From a virus, in the IMG/VR virus record IMGVR_UViG_3300020190_000316, positions 1 through 25,964 of that record: 25,964 nucleotides of DNA; one strand, given 5' to 3'. The position numbers and the translations under genes were made by a program. The notes beneath the pieces are model-generated. The model saw only the letters and a list, made by a program, of their open reading frames with translations. It ran no database searches and had not been told where the DNA came from. This document shows, one piece after another, positions 5,981 to 13,020 of the stretch. Each line of letters opens with the position of its first letter. Within the stretch, counting starts at the first letter, position 1.

Positions 5981-6373
5981 ATGGCAAATTCCTGTTCTCC
6001 TGAAATTTTTGGTGCTGATCCAGTTAACATACAGTGGAGAATAGTTCGTGGAGACGAAGCAACAATTAAAGTGGAATTTTTTGAAAATGACGAAATCACA
6101 TATTATGATACAGACAATTGGACATATAAGGCTACAGCCTACGATCCTTCTGGAGATATTTTAGATTCATTAGATTGTGTTGCATCTGAAGGCTATGTTA
6201 CTGTAACCGCAACTTCAGAAATAACTTCAAATTGGGGATCTGGATTTTCAGCAACTGTTGCCGAATTACCATTTGATGTTCAAGTGACAATTTCAAGCAC
6301 AGAAAAAACAATTTGGACACCAATTATTGGCACAATTTATGTCTTAGGAAATGTTAGTCCAGGAAGTTTGTAA
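5981..6373 (+). CDS. Ig-like tail/baseplate protein, 'RGD' family (BppU N-domain-like), copy 1
   Basis: The 130-aa all-beta product contains 'IQWRIVRGDEATIKVEF', then 'WTYKATAYDPSGDI' and 'FDVQVTISSTEKTIWTPIIGTIYV'. This matches the pattern 'RGDt..f.v......Y.vqv........l..G.i.v' of small Ig-like modules such as the N-domain of phage baseplate proteins (BppU-like). Two relatives lie at 7208 and 11900. Its TAA overlaps the ATG of the next small gene (TAATG). It opens the long plus-strand tail-fibre region from a leaderless promoter. The structural role is inferred from fold pattern and neighbours. Confidence 0.65.
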   Translation: MANSCSPEIFGADPVNIQWRIVRGDEATIKVEFFENDEITYYDTDNWTYKATAYDPSGDILDSLDCVASEGYVTVTATSEITSNWGSGFSATVAELPFDVQVTISSTEKTIWTPIIGTIYVLGNVSPGSL

Positions 6374-6456
6374 TGTCAATTGTTGTTAAAGTTACAGATA
6401 AAAAAGAATTGCCATCGGTAATAAAGATTAACGGTAAAACATACAAAGTCAAATAA
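6373..6456 (+). CDS. Tiny basic protein (27 aa) coupled to Ig-like copy 1
   Basis: ATG shares its A with the TAA of the preceding gene (TAATG), as in many other pairs here. The product MSIVVKVTDKKELPSVIKI followed by NGKTYKVK is Lys-rich and beta-prone. In the second Ig-like cassette (11900) the equivalent position holds a 73-aa gene, also TAATG-coupled, so this may be a shortened relative or an accessory fibre peptide. Evidence is limited to coupling and the parallel arrangement. Confidence 0.5.
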   Translation: MSIVVKVTDKKELPSVIKINGKTYKVK

Positions 6457-6474
6457 TTAGGGGATAATACACCT

Positions 6475-7191
6475 ATGGCCATCTCTAAGTCTATGGATTT
6501 TCCAGGTAAAAAATCTTCTTATGCTGCACAAGTTGTAGAAACTCAAGCAACTAATGCTGATGTATTAATTAATTATGTTCCTGTTCCTGGCCCTATGGGT
6601 CCCGTCGGACCTGCAGGAGTACCTGGACCTCAAGGACCTACTGGAAAGGACGGCATTCAAGGTCCTAAAGGCGAAAGAGGTGCATCTGGTAAAGATGGTC
6701 TAAGTTCTGTATCTGCATCTGAACAACAAGCAGGTTGGGCGTCATATTTTAATCTAAATAGAAAACCTACAAACCTTGGTGTCAACTATGGAGATGATGG
6801 ATGGGTAAGTGTTTGGGTAGATTCTAAAGGTAGCAATACAAACGAAAAATACTTACCACACGAATGTACCAGTCTTTGGAATGCAGAGCAGAGGATGCTT
6901 AATTTTCATGGTTTAAAAATAGGATCTCAGGTATTCGTAACATATAACTTTGAACTTACTACTGAATCTAATAATACAGAGGTTTGGATAAGAACACTTT
7001 TTCCTAAATCTACCACCGAAATTTCTCAATTTGTGGCATCATTAAAATATCAGTATGTCTACAATATGTATGTTACACAGCACTTTTTTATAGAAAATAA
7101 TGCTATGTGGAATTCTGGGGCGATACCTCAAATCAGAACAGATTATGACTCGTCCGTAATAATGAATTCTATATACGTCAGCGTGGTATAA
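6475..7191 (+). CDS. Collagen-like tail fibre protein
   Basis: The 238-aa product has a short N-terminal segment. Twelve Gly-X-Y triplets follow from G39 to G75 (PGPMGPVGPAGVPGPQG, then GKDG, GPKGERG), then a globular C-terminal domain of about 160 residues rich in aromatic residues and strands. Phage collagen-like stretches usually form trimeric stalks in tail fibres. Two Val-Pro-Gly sites place proline where vertebrate prolyl-4-hydroxylase acts, relevant to the oxygenases nearby. The ribosome binding site is agggga (6459-6464). A GATAAT at 6463-6468, six bases before ATG, could instead be another leaderless promoter. The last codons overlap the next promoter. Confidence 0.8.
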   Translation: MAISKSMDFPGKKSSYAAQVVETQATNADVLINYVPVPGPMGPVGPAGVPGPQGPTGKDGIQGPKGERGASGKDGLSSVSASEQQAGWASYFNLNRKPTNLGVNYGDDGWVSVWVDSKGSNTNEKYLPHECTSLWNAEQRMLNFHGLKIGSQVFVTYNFELTTESNNTEVWIRTLFPKSTTEISQFVASLKYQYVYNMYVTQHFFIENNAMWNSGAIPQIRTDYDSSVIMNSIYVSVV

Positions 7192-7192
7192 T
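7184..7192 (+). promoter_or_regulatory. Extended -10 promoter embedded in the end of the collagen-like gene
   Basis: TGGTATAAT (7184-7192) is formed by the last Val-Val codons and the TAA stop of the upstream gene. It is followed by the ribosome binding site gggagg (7199-7203 region) and ATG 7208. Confidence 0.65.
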
Positions 7193-7207
7193 TTACGGGG
7201 AGGAACT

Positions 7208-7606
7208 ATGGCATTTCCAGGAACTTACAATATTAATTATTACAGAGGTGACACTTATCAGTTTCGTGTGTACCCTAAAAAACCAGACGGCTTACCATTT
7301 CCGTTAACATCTTATAACTTAGAAGATGATCCATTAACTACTGGCGAAGTAGAGGGGGTTATTTTTGCATTTGCTCAAACAAGAGGTGGAAGTTCTGCCC
7401 CAGGATGGCATAAATGTTTAGCAGAAATTTCTGATGAAGGCGATTATGTTTTATGCACAATTAGACCAGAAGATGGTTTAACTATGGATGCATCAAAAGA
7501 TTATGTTTATGATGTTCAGGTAAGAAAGCCAGGAGTAGACTATCCTCAAGTATTAACTTTATTAACTGGAACAATTAACATTACAGAACAGGTAGCAGAT
7601 AAATAA
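7208..7606 (+). CDS. Ig-like tail/baseplate protein, 'RGD' family, copy 2
   Basis: The 132-aa product begins MAFPGTYNINYYRGDTYQF and has 'RVYPKKPDGLPFPL', 'CLAEISDEGDYVLCTI' and the closing 'YVYDVQVRKPGVDYPQVL...GTINIT'. This is the same RGD-start, YDVQV, G-x-I-x-I plan as copies 1 and 3. Such modules are typical of BppU-type baseplate or fibre anchoring domains. The ATG has a good ribosome binding site (ggggagg). The TAA overlaps the next ATG. It probably forms part of the fibre attachment for the gene that follows. Confidence 0.7.
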   Translation: MAFPGTYNINYYRGDTYQFRVYPKKPDGLPFPLTSYNLEDDPLTTGEVEGVIFAFAQTRGGSSAPGWHKCLAEISDEGDYVLCTIRPEDGLTMDASKDYVYDVQVRKPGVDYPQVLTLLTGTINITEQVADK

Positions 7607-8172
7607 TGACAGACGATGTATTAGTTCTAGGTGGACCAGACACAGTTAATGTAGAGGTAGATTTTGGAGACAAGGGTGATCGTGGTAGTTTAATTTTTGT
7701 AGGTAATGGAGATCCAGATTCTGTTGATATTGGACAAGTTCCTAGGGTATTTGATTTGTATATAAATTTGAAAAAGAATAGTCCAGAAAATAAATATTTA
7801 ATGCTTTATCAATATACTTACGGATTAGGAAGCAGCACACCACAGTGGCAAACTCTTAATAGGCTTATTCCAAATACATATAGTACATTACAAGAAATAT
7901 CTTTTCCAACACAAAATTATTGTTTCATACCGTTAAACTTTATTAAAGATCCATCTTATGTGGGAAATGTTACAAGTGAAAATCTTAGTGTTCAAGCAAC
8001 AATTGCAACCTCATCAGGTAGAGCAATAGCCAATGCAATAAAAACAGAAATTGTAAGTAACGACGGTTCAGAGGATTTAAAAATTACTTTTTATGCAAAG
8101 GAGTTTGATGGAAGTTCTTGGGTAGACATTACAGAATCAAGAACGGCCCACCTGCACATTTCGGTGGTATAA
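7606..8172 (+). CDS. Tail fibre protein with minimal collagen-like motif
   Basis: The ATG is coupled to the preceding stop (TAATG). The 188-aa product opens with 'LVLGGPDTVNVEVDFGDKGDRG', a short Gly-x-x remnant similar to those introducing many phage fibre domains. A beta-rich body follows, ending in TAHLHISVV. The collagen-like gene at 6475 ends in YVSVV, and in both genes the closing Val-Val-stop codons form the next promoter. The fibre role is inferred from composition and position; the receptor is unknown. Confidence 0.7.
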   Translation: MTDDVLVLGGPDTVNVEVDFGDKGDRGSLIFVGNGDPDSVDIGQVPRVFDLYINLKKNSPENKYLMLYQYTYGLGSSTPQWQTLNRLIPNTYSTLQEISFPTQNYCFIPLNFIKDPSYVGNVTSENLSVQATIATSSGRAIANAIKTEIVSNDGSEDLKITFYAKEFDGSSWVDITESRTAHLHISVV

Positions 8173-8173
8173 T
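8165..8173 (+). promoter_or_regulatory. Extended -10 promoter embedded in the end of the gene at 7606-8172
   Basis: TGGTATAAT (8165-8173) again overlaps the Val-Val-stop codons of the upstream gene. The next start is GTG 8190 with gggggtga (8176-8183) as ribosome binding site. Confidence 0.6.
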
Positions 8174-8189
8174 CAAGGGGGTGATTTAA

Positions 8190-9239
8190 GTGGCAACAGA
8201 AGATATTGGTGGCATATGGAACGTAAAACAACCAGGCTACGAAGACAAGGCTGACATACAGGCAACACTTAAACTATTCCTGTACGGAGATTATAACTTT
8301 GATACAACAGATACTGCAGCAAATCAAAAAACAAATTTAGAAAATAATGATGGAATAGCAAGACATTTACAAGATTTAAGAGACGACGTAGATAGAGTAG
8401 ACAATCGTGGCATTGGTTCTGACTATATAACTTTAGCAAACATGCAAGCAATACCAGCACCAACGGATGGATATATAGTTATGGCGTCAGATTCTGCTGG
8501 AGCATCAGTTCAGTCAACTTATGGAATTGCTCTTTATCAAAACGAAGAGCCAACGACTAACTTAACAAATGGAATTGTTTGGGTAGATAAAGATTCAGAA
8601 AATAAAGATATTTATGTTTATGAGTCTTCTGATTTTGTTAAGGTTGGAACATATACGGAGGCCAAAGGAGATTTAATTGTTGGCTCTGATCAAGGAGTTA
8701 CGCAAATCTTGCCAGTAGGAGACACTGGAAAAGTTTTAACAGCAGATTCAAGTTCCGAACTAGGTGTTTCTTGGACAGATTTAGATTACGAAACAAACAA
8801 AAATATATCTTCAATGTATTTTGGAAATTATTCACAAACAAGTGTGAGTGGTGTAGCGTTAAATGGTGTCAATGAAAATGGAGTATTAAAAACAATTGAT
8901 TCTAATGATATAGAATTAGCAATAACAAAAAGTGCATCATCTACAAAAATAAAAATTACATTTACTGGTATTTGTAGACCAACAACAAACACAAATGATA
9001 CGATATGTTTAGGATTACAAAGAAAAATTAATGCTGGCGCATATTCAACTATAAATGTTGGTTTAGTATCTAAAGAATTAGTTAGTTCACATTTTGAATG
9101 GTTGGATACTCATGGAGCAACAACTGGAGATGTAATTACTTATAGATTAATTAATAGTCCCAAAGCGGGTTATGACCCTAATGTATTAACACAAAGATTT
9201 GGCGAAACATCAGATACTTTTATTGTGGAGGAAATATAA
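8190..9239 (+). CDS. Tail fibre protein (349 aa)
   Basis: The start is GTG at 8190, following a gggggtga ribosome binding site. The N-terminus 'GIWNVKQPGYEDKADIQATLKLFLYGD' resembles fibre anchor segments of large phages. The middle has 'GIVWVDKDSENKDIYVYESSDFVKVG' and 'GDLIVGSDQGVTQILPVGDTGKVLTADSSS', a repeat type common in phage fibres. The C-terminal 150 residues are a beta-rich domain. It ends two bases before the next ATG. A structural virion protein is likely; exact position in the particle is unknown. Confidence 0.75.
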   Translation: MATEDIGGIWNVKQPGYEDKADIQATLKLFLYGDYNFDTTDTAANQKTNLENNDGIARHLQDLRDDVDRVDNRGIGSDYITLANMQAIPAPTDGYIVMASDSAGASVQSTYGIALYQNEEPTTNLTNGIVWVDKDSENKDIYVYESSDFVKVGTYTEAKGDLIVGSDQGVTQILPVGDTGKVLTADSSSELGVSWTDLDYETNKNISSMYFGNYSQTSVSGVALNGVNENGVLKTIDSNDIELAITKSASSTKIKITFTGICRPTTNTNDTICLGLQRKINAGAYSTINVGLVSKELVSSHFEWLDTHGATTGDVITYRLINSPKAGYDPNVLTQRFGETSDTFIVEEI

Positions 9240-9240
9240 T

Positions 9241-9873
9241 ATGGCACAATTATCAACACAAAGTAAAGTAGCATACATGTATGATCAAGGTAGCGATACA
9301 TGGTATGCAATTGCTGGTGTAGCAAATACCAATGTTCCATACACATGGACACAGGCACACACTTTTGGATCCACAGTAACGGTTAACGATGTTATTAAAG
9401 CAAAAGGTGGAGTTAATATATTTCAAAATACAACTGCTAGAGATGCTGCAATAAATTATCCAACAGAAGGAACAGTGTGCTTTGTAGAACAAACAAATGG
9501 TGGAACAGATATAAGTCAAATTCAATATTATAATGGGACTAAGTGGGTTGGATTACTTGATACTGTTGTATTTAATGAAAAACTTAGTAGTTATACACTT
9601 GTTTTAGGTGATGCTGGTAAAACAGTAGCAATTAATTCTGGATCAGACACTACCATTACAGTTCCGTTAAATTCTTCTGTACCATTTGACATCGGACAAA
9701 GAATAGATGTAATTAGAGTTGGTTCTGGTGCCGTTTCTTTTAGTGGTGCAACAGTAGCAGTTGTAATTAATAGTAAAAATTCAAATAAAAAAATTGCTGC
9801 AAGGTATTCTGGAGCAACTCTTATAAAATATGCTACAGACACTTGGGTTTTAATTGGCGATTTGACGGCGTAG
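9241..9873 (+). CDS. Tail fibre protein with shared C-terminal tip domain
   Basis: ATG 9241 (MAQLSTQSKVAYMYD) has ggagg at 9227-9231 upstream. An earlier ATG at 9199 lies inside the preceding gene. The 210-aa product has 'VAYMYDQGSDTWYAIAG' at the N-terminus and a C-terminal domain (about residues 110-210). That domain matches the last 100 residues of the 633-aa fibre at 15105: 'I...TLT/TITVPLNSSVPFDIGQ', 'GSGAVSFSGATVAV', 'YSGAT...W VLIGDLTA' against 'IPTNASVAFPVG', 'GSGQVTIAGASGVTV', 'YSSAT...WVVYGDLTA'. The domain is probably a fibre tip or trimerisation module reused in two genes. Confidence 0.8.
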   Translation: MAQLSTQSKVAYMYDQGSDTWYAIAGVANTNVPYTWTQAHTFGSTVTVNDVIKAKGGVNIFQNTTARDAAINYPTEGTVCFVEQTNGGTDISQIQYYNGTKWVGLLDTVVFNEKLSSYTLVLGDAGKTVAINSGSDTTITVPLNSSVPFDIGQRIDVIRVGSGAVSFSGATVAVVINSKNSNKKIAARYSGATLIKYATDTWVLIGDLTA

Positions 9874-9880
9874 GTGTCCA

Positions 9881-10657
9881 ATGTTAAATTCATTATGGAC
9901 ATTTTTATTAAAAGGTATGGGATCAGTCCCTAACCTACTTGGATTAACAAAAAATCAAGCAAGGAATGCTTTACAAAATGCAGGATTGAATTACGGTACT
10001 GAAATAGAAGAAATTCAAAGCGATGAATCTTTAACTGGATTGGTTAAATCACAAGATGTTCCAGCACATACGTTATTAGATTATGAGACTGCTGTTGACT
10101 ACAAACTTCATTCATTTGCTTTTTCACCATTTGGAGTTTTTGGATTCTCTCCTTTTGGAGTTTTTGGATTTTCTCCTTTTGGAGTTTTTGGATTTTCTCC
10201 GTTTTCAGTTTTTAGTTTTTCACCAGAACCAATAGTATGTCCGCAACCTGGCGCTTGGAGTGAATGGTCTTCTTGGACTATAGGTCCTTGGGGTCCATTT
10301 ATACCCGCAGCACCTGCGTGTGGGGACGATGGTTACAGAAGACAATATAGAACTTATACTAGGACTAGAACAAGAACAATATATAACTTAGTTAATGGAG
10401 TTTGCCAAAGTGGAACTGAAACTGAAACAGATACATTGCAAGATCAAAATGTTGAAGTTTGCGGTATTATAGCATTTAACTTTATGCCAACGTTTGGCGT
10501 ATTTTCATTTACGCCAGCGTTCTCAGTATTTAGTTTCACACCAGCGTTCTCAGTATTTAGTTTCACGCCAGCGTTCTCAGTATTTAGTTTCACGCCAGCG
10601 TTCTCAGTATTTAGTTTCACACCAGAGAGTACATTTAACTTCGCTCCTTGGGGTTAA
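9881..10657 (+). CDS. PASTA + TSP1-like adhesin with Phe-rich repeats
   Basis: The 258-aa product has four parts. Residues 12-77 form a PASTA-like domain (SVPNLLGLTKNQARNALQNA...). Residues 79-115 carry an eight-residue repeat SPFGVFGF. Residues 122-195 resemble a thrombospondin type 1 domain: GAWSEWSSW, a basic ladder YRRQYRTYTRTRTRT, and cysteines at 120, 147, 175 and 194. Residues 205-250 repeat the nine-residue VFSFTPAFS. PASTA domains bind peptidoglycan stem or muropeptides; TSP1 domains bind glycans or proteins in animals. A cell-wall-binding adhesin of the virion is plausible. The start at 9881 has a weak aggtg site; MGSVPNLLG at 9917 is an alternative. Its stop overlaps the convergent lysozyme stop. 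Confidence 0.75.
   Translation: MLNSLWTFLLKGMGSVPNLLGLTKNQARNALQNAGLNYGTEIEEIQSDESLTGLVKSQDVPAHTLLDYETAVDYKLHSFAFSPFGVFGFSPFGVFGFSPFGVFGFSPFSVFSFSPEPIVCPQPGAWSEWSSWTIGPWGPFIPAAPACGDDGYRRQYRTYTRTRTRTIYNLVNGVCQSGTETETDTLQDQNVEVCGIIAFNFMPTFGVFSFTPAFSVFSFTPAFSVFSFTPAFSVFSFTPAFSVFSFTPESTFNFAPWG
10122..10215 (+). repeat. 24-base in-frame tandem repeat (SPFGVFGF)
   Basis: About three near-identical copies of a unit close to tctccttttggagtttttgg plus four bases encode the first Phe-rich repeat of the adhesin. A fourth copy is diverged (SPFSVFSF). Confidence 0.85.
10514..10621 (+). repeat. 27-base in-frame tandem repeat (four copies)
   Basis: Four copies start at 10514, 10541, 10568 and 10595, differing at one position (cac followed by a or g). 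They encode PAFSVFSFT. The near-identity at DNA level suggests recent expansion or gene conversion. Confidence 0.9.
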
Positions 10658-11217
10658 TTAGGGAATTTGCCTAACCATTCTTTTGCTCTTGGAGTTAAAC
10701 CCTTCCAAGAACTCCAATCTTCTCCGCCATTTGTCATTTTATAAACAATTTGTGCGTTTACAACTGGATTAAATAAGTCAGCATTGTGATCTAAATCATA
10801 CTTTTCACGACGATCTGGACCAAGCATTCCAAGCATATTTATTTGAAAAATACCATATGAACTGTCTCCAGTTTTAATATTTCCATTAAATGCAAATGGT
10901 CGACCATTACTTTCTCTCTTAGCAATAGCCCAAGCCTTCTTAAGACTGTTACCTTCAAAACCTACTAATTGCAGTAGATTTTTTAGATCTTTGTCAGATA
11001 GAGATGTAGCATTAGAATATTTTTCTAACTGATCTTCTTTAGCCTTAGAAACAATTTTAGCCACTTCCGTGGCCTCTATGGTCTCTTCAAGCACAATAGT
11101 TTTACTATCGTTTAATCGGTTTTCAGAAGCATTAGCCACGTTTGACCAAACGGCAAACATAGCCAATATGCTGAGTGTACAAATGATATTTTTATTATTA
11201 TTCATAAAATTAATCAT
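10654..11217 (-). CDS. Secreted lysozyme-like / transglycosylase-like peptidoglycan hydrolase
   Basis: The 187-aa product has a Sec-type signal peptide (residues 1-30, lysines then 'IICTLSILAMFAVWSNVANA' with cleavage likely after ANA). A helical linker follows, then a lysozyme/SLT-fold catalytic domain: the Glu in AKRESNGRPFAFN (E102), 'SSYGIFQINM' (residues 119-128), 'NPVVNAQIVYKM' and 'WSSWKG'. These are the hallmarks of the lytic transglycosylase/lysozyme superfamily, which cuts the glycan strand of peptidoglycan. The gene is reversed within the fibre region and has its own strong promoter and an aaggagg site. It could be the endolysin exported by Sec, or an entry or virion hydrolase. The signal peptide favours export. 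Confidence 0.85.
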   Translation of the reverse strand: MINFMNNNKNIICTLSILAMFAVWSNVANASENRLNDSKTIVLEETIEATEVAKIVSKAKEDQLEKYSNATSLSDKDLKNLLQLVGFEGNSLKKAWAIAKRESNGRPFAFNGNIKTGDSSYGIFQINMLGMLGPDRREKYDLDHNADLFNPVVNAQIVYKMTNGGEDWSSWKGLTPRAKEWLGKFPN

Positions 11218-11239
11218 AGTTTCCTCCTTAGAAACGGAA

Positions 11240-11262
11240 TGACACCTTGTTAAAGGGTGTCA
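11240..11262 (-). promoter_or_regulatory. 5' leader hairpin of the lysozyme-like mRNA
   Basis: On the minus strand TGACACC (11262-11256) pairs with GGTGTCA (11246-11240) around a nine-base loop. With transcription starting near 11267 this hairpin sits at the mRNA 5' end, 16 bases before the ribosome binding site. It may protect the message. Confidence 0.5.
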
Positions 11263-11273
11263 CTTTATTTCCA

Positions 11274-11303
11274 AGTATAACACAATTTAGGTGAGTTAGT
11301 CAA
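11274..11303 (-). promoter_or_regulatory. Full -35/-10 promoter for the lysozyme-like gene
   Basis: Minus strand: TTGACT (11303-11298), 18-base spacer, TATACT (11279-11274) with an upstream TG. This is the clearest two-box promoter in the window. Confidence 0.75.
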
Positions 11304-11307
11304 ATAA

Positions 11308-11316
11308 TGATATAAT
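11308..11316 (+). promoter_or_regulatory. Extended -10 promoter, leaderless, for the gene at 11325
   Basis: TGATATAAT (11308-11316) ends eight bases before ATG 11325 with no ribosome binding site. It is divergent from the lysozyme promoter. Confidence 0.7.
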
Positions 11317-11324
11317 TAACTTCT

Positions 11325-11882
11325 ATGGCAGATATAACAGATAATTATAGTTTAAAATTTCCAGAAGCAACAGATTCTGTAAATGTTCATAATGATATTA
11401 AAAAATTAGCAGATTCTGTAGACACTGCTTTACAGTCTTTAGATGCATCCAATGTTAGAATAAAAGTTATTAATAGAACATCAAGTAATATTTTGGCTGG
11501 TAAACCAGTTTATGCTGCAACATGGCTTAATCCTGATTTAAATACAGAAGAAGGTCAAAGCAATGGAAGAACAGTTGTAAAACCTTTTACTTCAGAGTTG
11601 TCAGATAATTATCCATTTTTAGGATTAACCAAAGAAACAATAACTGCAAACGGAGGTGTTGGAGAAGTTGTTGTTTCTGGAGTTCTTTCTGGACCAAATA
11701 TAAATACGTCATCTTTTCAAGCAGGAAATCTTTTGTATCCAACTTCTGGTGGTGGATTATCTACTACTGTAAATGGTGGAGCACTTGGTGTAGTTGCATT
11801 ATCTTCAACTAATGATGGAGTTATAGTTGTTCAAGCAAAAGGCAATGGAACGTGGGGGGCATTGAAGGCTGGATTAGCCTAA
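11325..11882 (+). CDS. Phage structural/fibre protein (185 aa)
   Basis: The product opens MADITDNYSLKFPEATDSVN with 'VHNDIKKLADSVDTALQSL', a fibre-type N-terminal helix. A beta-rich body then resembles small capsid-decoration or fibre modules: 'LAGKPVYAATW', 'PFLGLTKETITANGGVGEVVVSGVLSG', 'AGNLLYPTSGGGLSTT', 'GVVALSSTNDGVIVVQ'. The 'G.v...GVL.G...G..ly' plan is found in DUF2190-type phage proteins, but I am not certain of that assignment. It is leaderless, opening the second half of the fibre region. Confidence 0.65.
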   Translation: MADITDNYSLKFPEATDSVNVHNDIKKLADSVDTALQSLDASNVRIKVINRTSSNILAGKPVYAATWLNPDLNTEEGQSNGRTVVKPFTSELSDNYPFLGLTKETITANGGVGEVVVSGVLSGPNINTSSFQAGNLLYPTSGGGLSTTVNGGALGVVALSSTNDGVIVVQAKGNGTWGALKAGLA

Positions 11883-11884
11883 TA

Positions 11885-11893
11885 TGATATAAT
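11885..11893 (+). promoter_or_regulatory. Extended -10 promoter, leaderless, for the gene at 11900
   Basis: TGATATAAT (11885-11893) starts three bases after the upstream stop and ends six bases before ATG 11900. Confidence 0.7.
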
Positions 11894-11899
11894 CACAAC

Positions 11900-12304
11900 A
11901 TGGCAAATTTTCGTGGATCCGCTTCTTCTTATGATATTGGTGAAAAGCCACCTACAGTTCTTTGGACAGTAGTTAGAGGAGACACATCTGGTTTTAAAGT
12001 TTATGTAGTAGACGATGCTGGACAACCATTAAATATTCCAGATTGGGCTATTAACATGAAAATTAAAAGACCAACAAATAGTGCTGATGCAGGAGTTATT
12101 ACAGATAATGCAACACTTGTTCTTCATTTAAACCCAGAGCACGATGCTGATGATTTAGATGGAGAGTTTACTGTTTACTTAACTTCAGCACAATCTCAAA
12201 TTTTACAAACAGGAGATATCTTTGATATTCAGTTATCAGACCCAACAAGAGTATGGACGGTTGCTCAAGGTAGCCTTAAAATACTCGAAGATGTAACCGA
12301 TTAA
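11900..12304 (+). CDS. Ig-like tail/baseplate protein, 'RGD' family, copy 3
   Basis: The 134-aa product has 'VLWTVVRGDTSGFKVYVVD', 'WAINMKIKRPTN', a strand pair around 'GEFTVYLTSAQSQIL' and the closing 'FDIQLSDPTRVWTVAQGSLKIL'. It is closest in plan to copy 1 at 5981, which has 'IQWRIVRGDEATIKVEF' and a similar WT-x-x-x-G-x-x-x-x closing strand. Both are leaderless and both are followed by a TAATG-coupled small gene. A baseplate or fibre-attachment Ig-like module is the best guess. Confidence 0.68.
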   Translation: MANFRGSASSYDIGEKPPTVLWTVVRGDTSGFKVYVVDDAGQPLNIPDWAINMKIKRPTNSADAGVITDNATLVLHLNPEHDADDLDGEFTVYLTSAQSQILQTGDIFDIQLSDPTRVWTVAQGSLKILEDVTD

Positions 12305-12525
12305 TGGCAACAGCAACAATATCAGACCTTAAACATAAAACAAAATATATTAAATCTATAGATCATTCAATAAAATATATAGACACAATAAAGCCTACAG
12401 TAAAAATTAATTATTCGTTGCCGTTTCGTGTTAGATTTACCAGTATCAATATTGAGGGATACAGTTCTTCTAACCCGCCCCCAATTCCATTGCAGGTCAT
12501 CGGATTTAGCAACTGGATTCTTTAA
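12304..12525 (+). CDS. Small fibre-cassette protein (73 aa)
   Basis: The ATG is coupled to the preceding stop (TAATG). The product starts MATATISDLKHKTKYIKSID, contains several Lys/Ile/Tyr strands, and ends with 'EGYSSSNPPPIPLQVIGFSN' plus WIL. The C-terminal Pro-Pro-Pro-Ile-Pro hydrophobic ending is distinctive and may be a docking peptide. It occupies the same place as the 27-aa gene at 6373. Function is unknown; involvement in the fibre is inferred from position. Confidence 0.65.
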   Translation: MATATISDLKHKTKYIKSIDHSIKYIDTIKPTVKINYSLPFRVRFTSINIEGYSSSNPPPIPLQVIGFSNWIL

Positions 12526-12546
12526 AAAAATAGCATAAAAAGGAGT

Positions 12547-12552
12547 TATAAT
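12547..12552 (+). promoter_or_regulatory. -10 promoter, leaderless, for the gene at 12559
   Basis: TATAAT (12547-12552) ends six bases before ATG 12559. It is the only box of the set without the upstream TGn. An aggag lies just upstream (12541-12545), 13 bases from ATG, which is too far for normal use. Confidence 0.55.
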
Positions 12553-12558
12553 ACCATC

Positions 12559-13005
12559 ATGGCCAAGATATCAATATCTAATTTAAAGACAAAGTTTGAG
12601 ACTGGGGATCGCCCCACTCAGCAAGACTATGAGGACTTGATTGATTCAACCTCAGCCCGTTCAACAGACTTGGCGTCATCGGGCAATAATGAAAACACAA
12701 TTTCAGGCATTGAAAATCCAACAGTAATAGATAATTTTGATGCTACAGAATTTCGTATGATTAAGTATATTGTTTCTATCGCAAAGACAACTGCGGGAGA
12801 TAACAAGTTCTATGCAACAGAGTTGACCATCTTGGTAGACGGCACAAATGTGAATGTCTCTGAGTATGGCACAATAGACAATGATGGGAATATTGGCACC
12901 GTTAGCGTCTCCAGGGCTGGAAATACAGTATCCTTAACGGTTACTCCAGATCCTGCGATTAAGCCAGTCACAGTTCGTTTTGCACGAATTGGACTTAAGG
13001 CGTAA
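12559..13005 (+). CDS. Short tail fibre protein sharing a C-terminal domain with the next gene
   Basis: The 148-aa product has 'LKTKFETGDRPTQQDYEDLID' at the N-terminus, a frequent phage fibre start. Its C-terminal domain (about residues 68-148) parallels the end of the 512-aa fibre at 13021. Here it reads 'YIVSIAKTTAGDNKFYATELTILVDGTNVNVSEYGTI...GNIGTVSVSRAGNTVSLTVTP'. In the other it reads 'FLVKIANGTHTEVSKVILTLDTSDNVAITEYAMV...GSLGSVSADVSGNDVRLRVTT'. This domain is frequent in large-phage structural proteins. It probably encodes a short version of the same fibre ending. Confidence 0.78.
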   Translation: MAKISISNLKTKFETGDRPTQQDYEDLIDSTSARSTDLASSGNNENTISGIENPTVIDNFDATEFRMIKYIVSIAKTTAGDNKFYATELTILVDGTNVNVSEYGTIDNDGNIGTVSVSRAGNTVSLTVTPDPAIKPVTVRFARIGLKA

Positions 13006-13020
13006 ACAAGGAGATAATAA

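Noticed and set aside
9253-9525. Minus-strand Cys-rich frame
   Set aside because: It lies fully opposite the fibre gene at 9241 and has no translation signal; the cysteines come from the complement of Thr/Ala codons.
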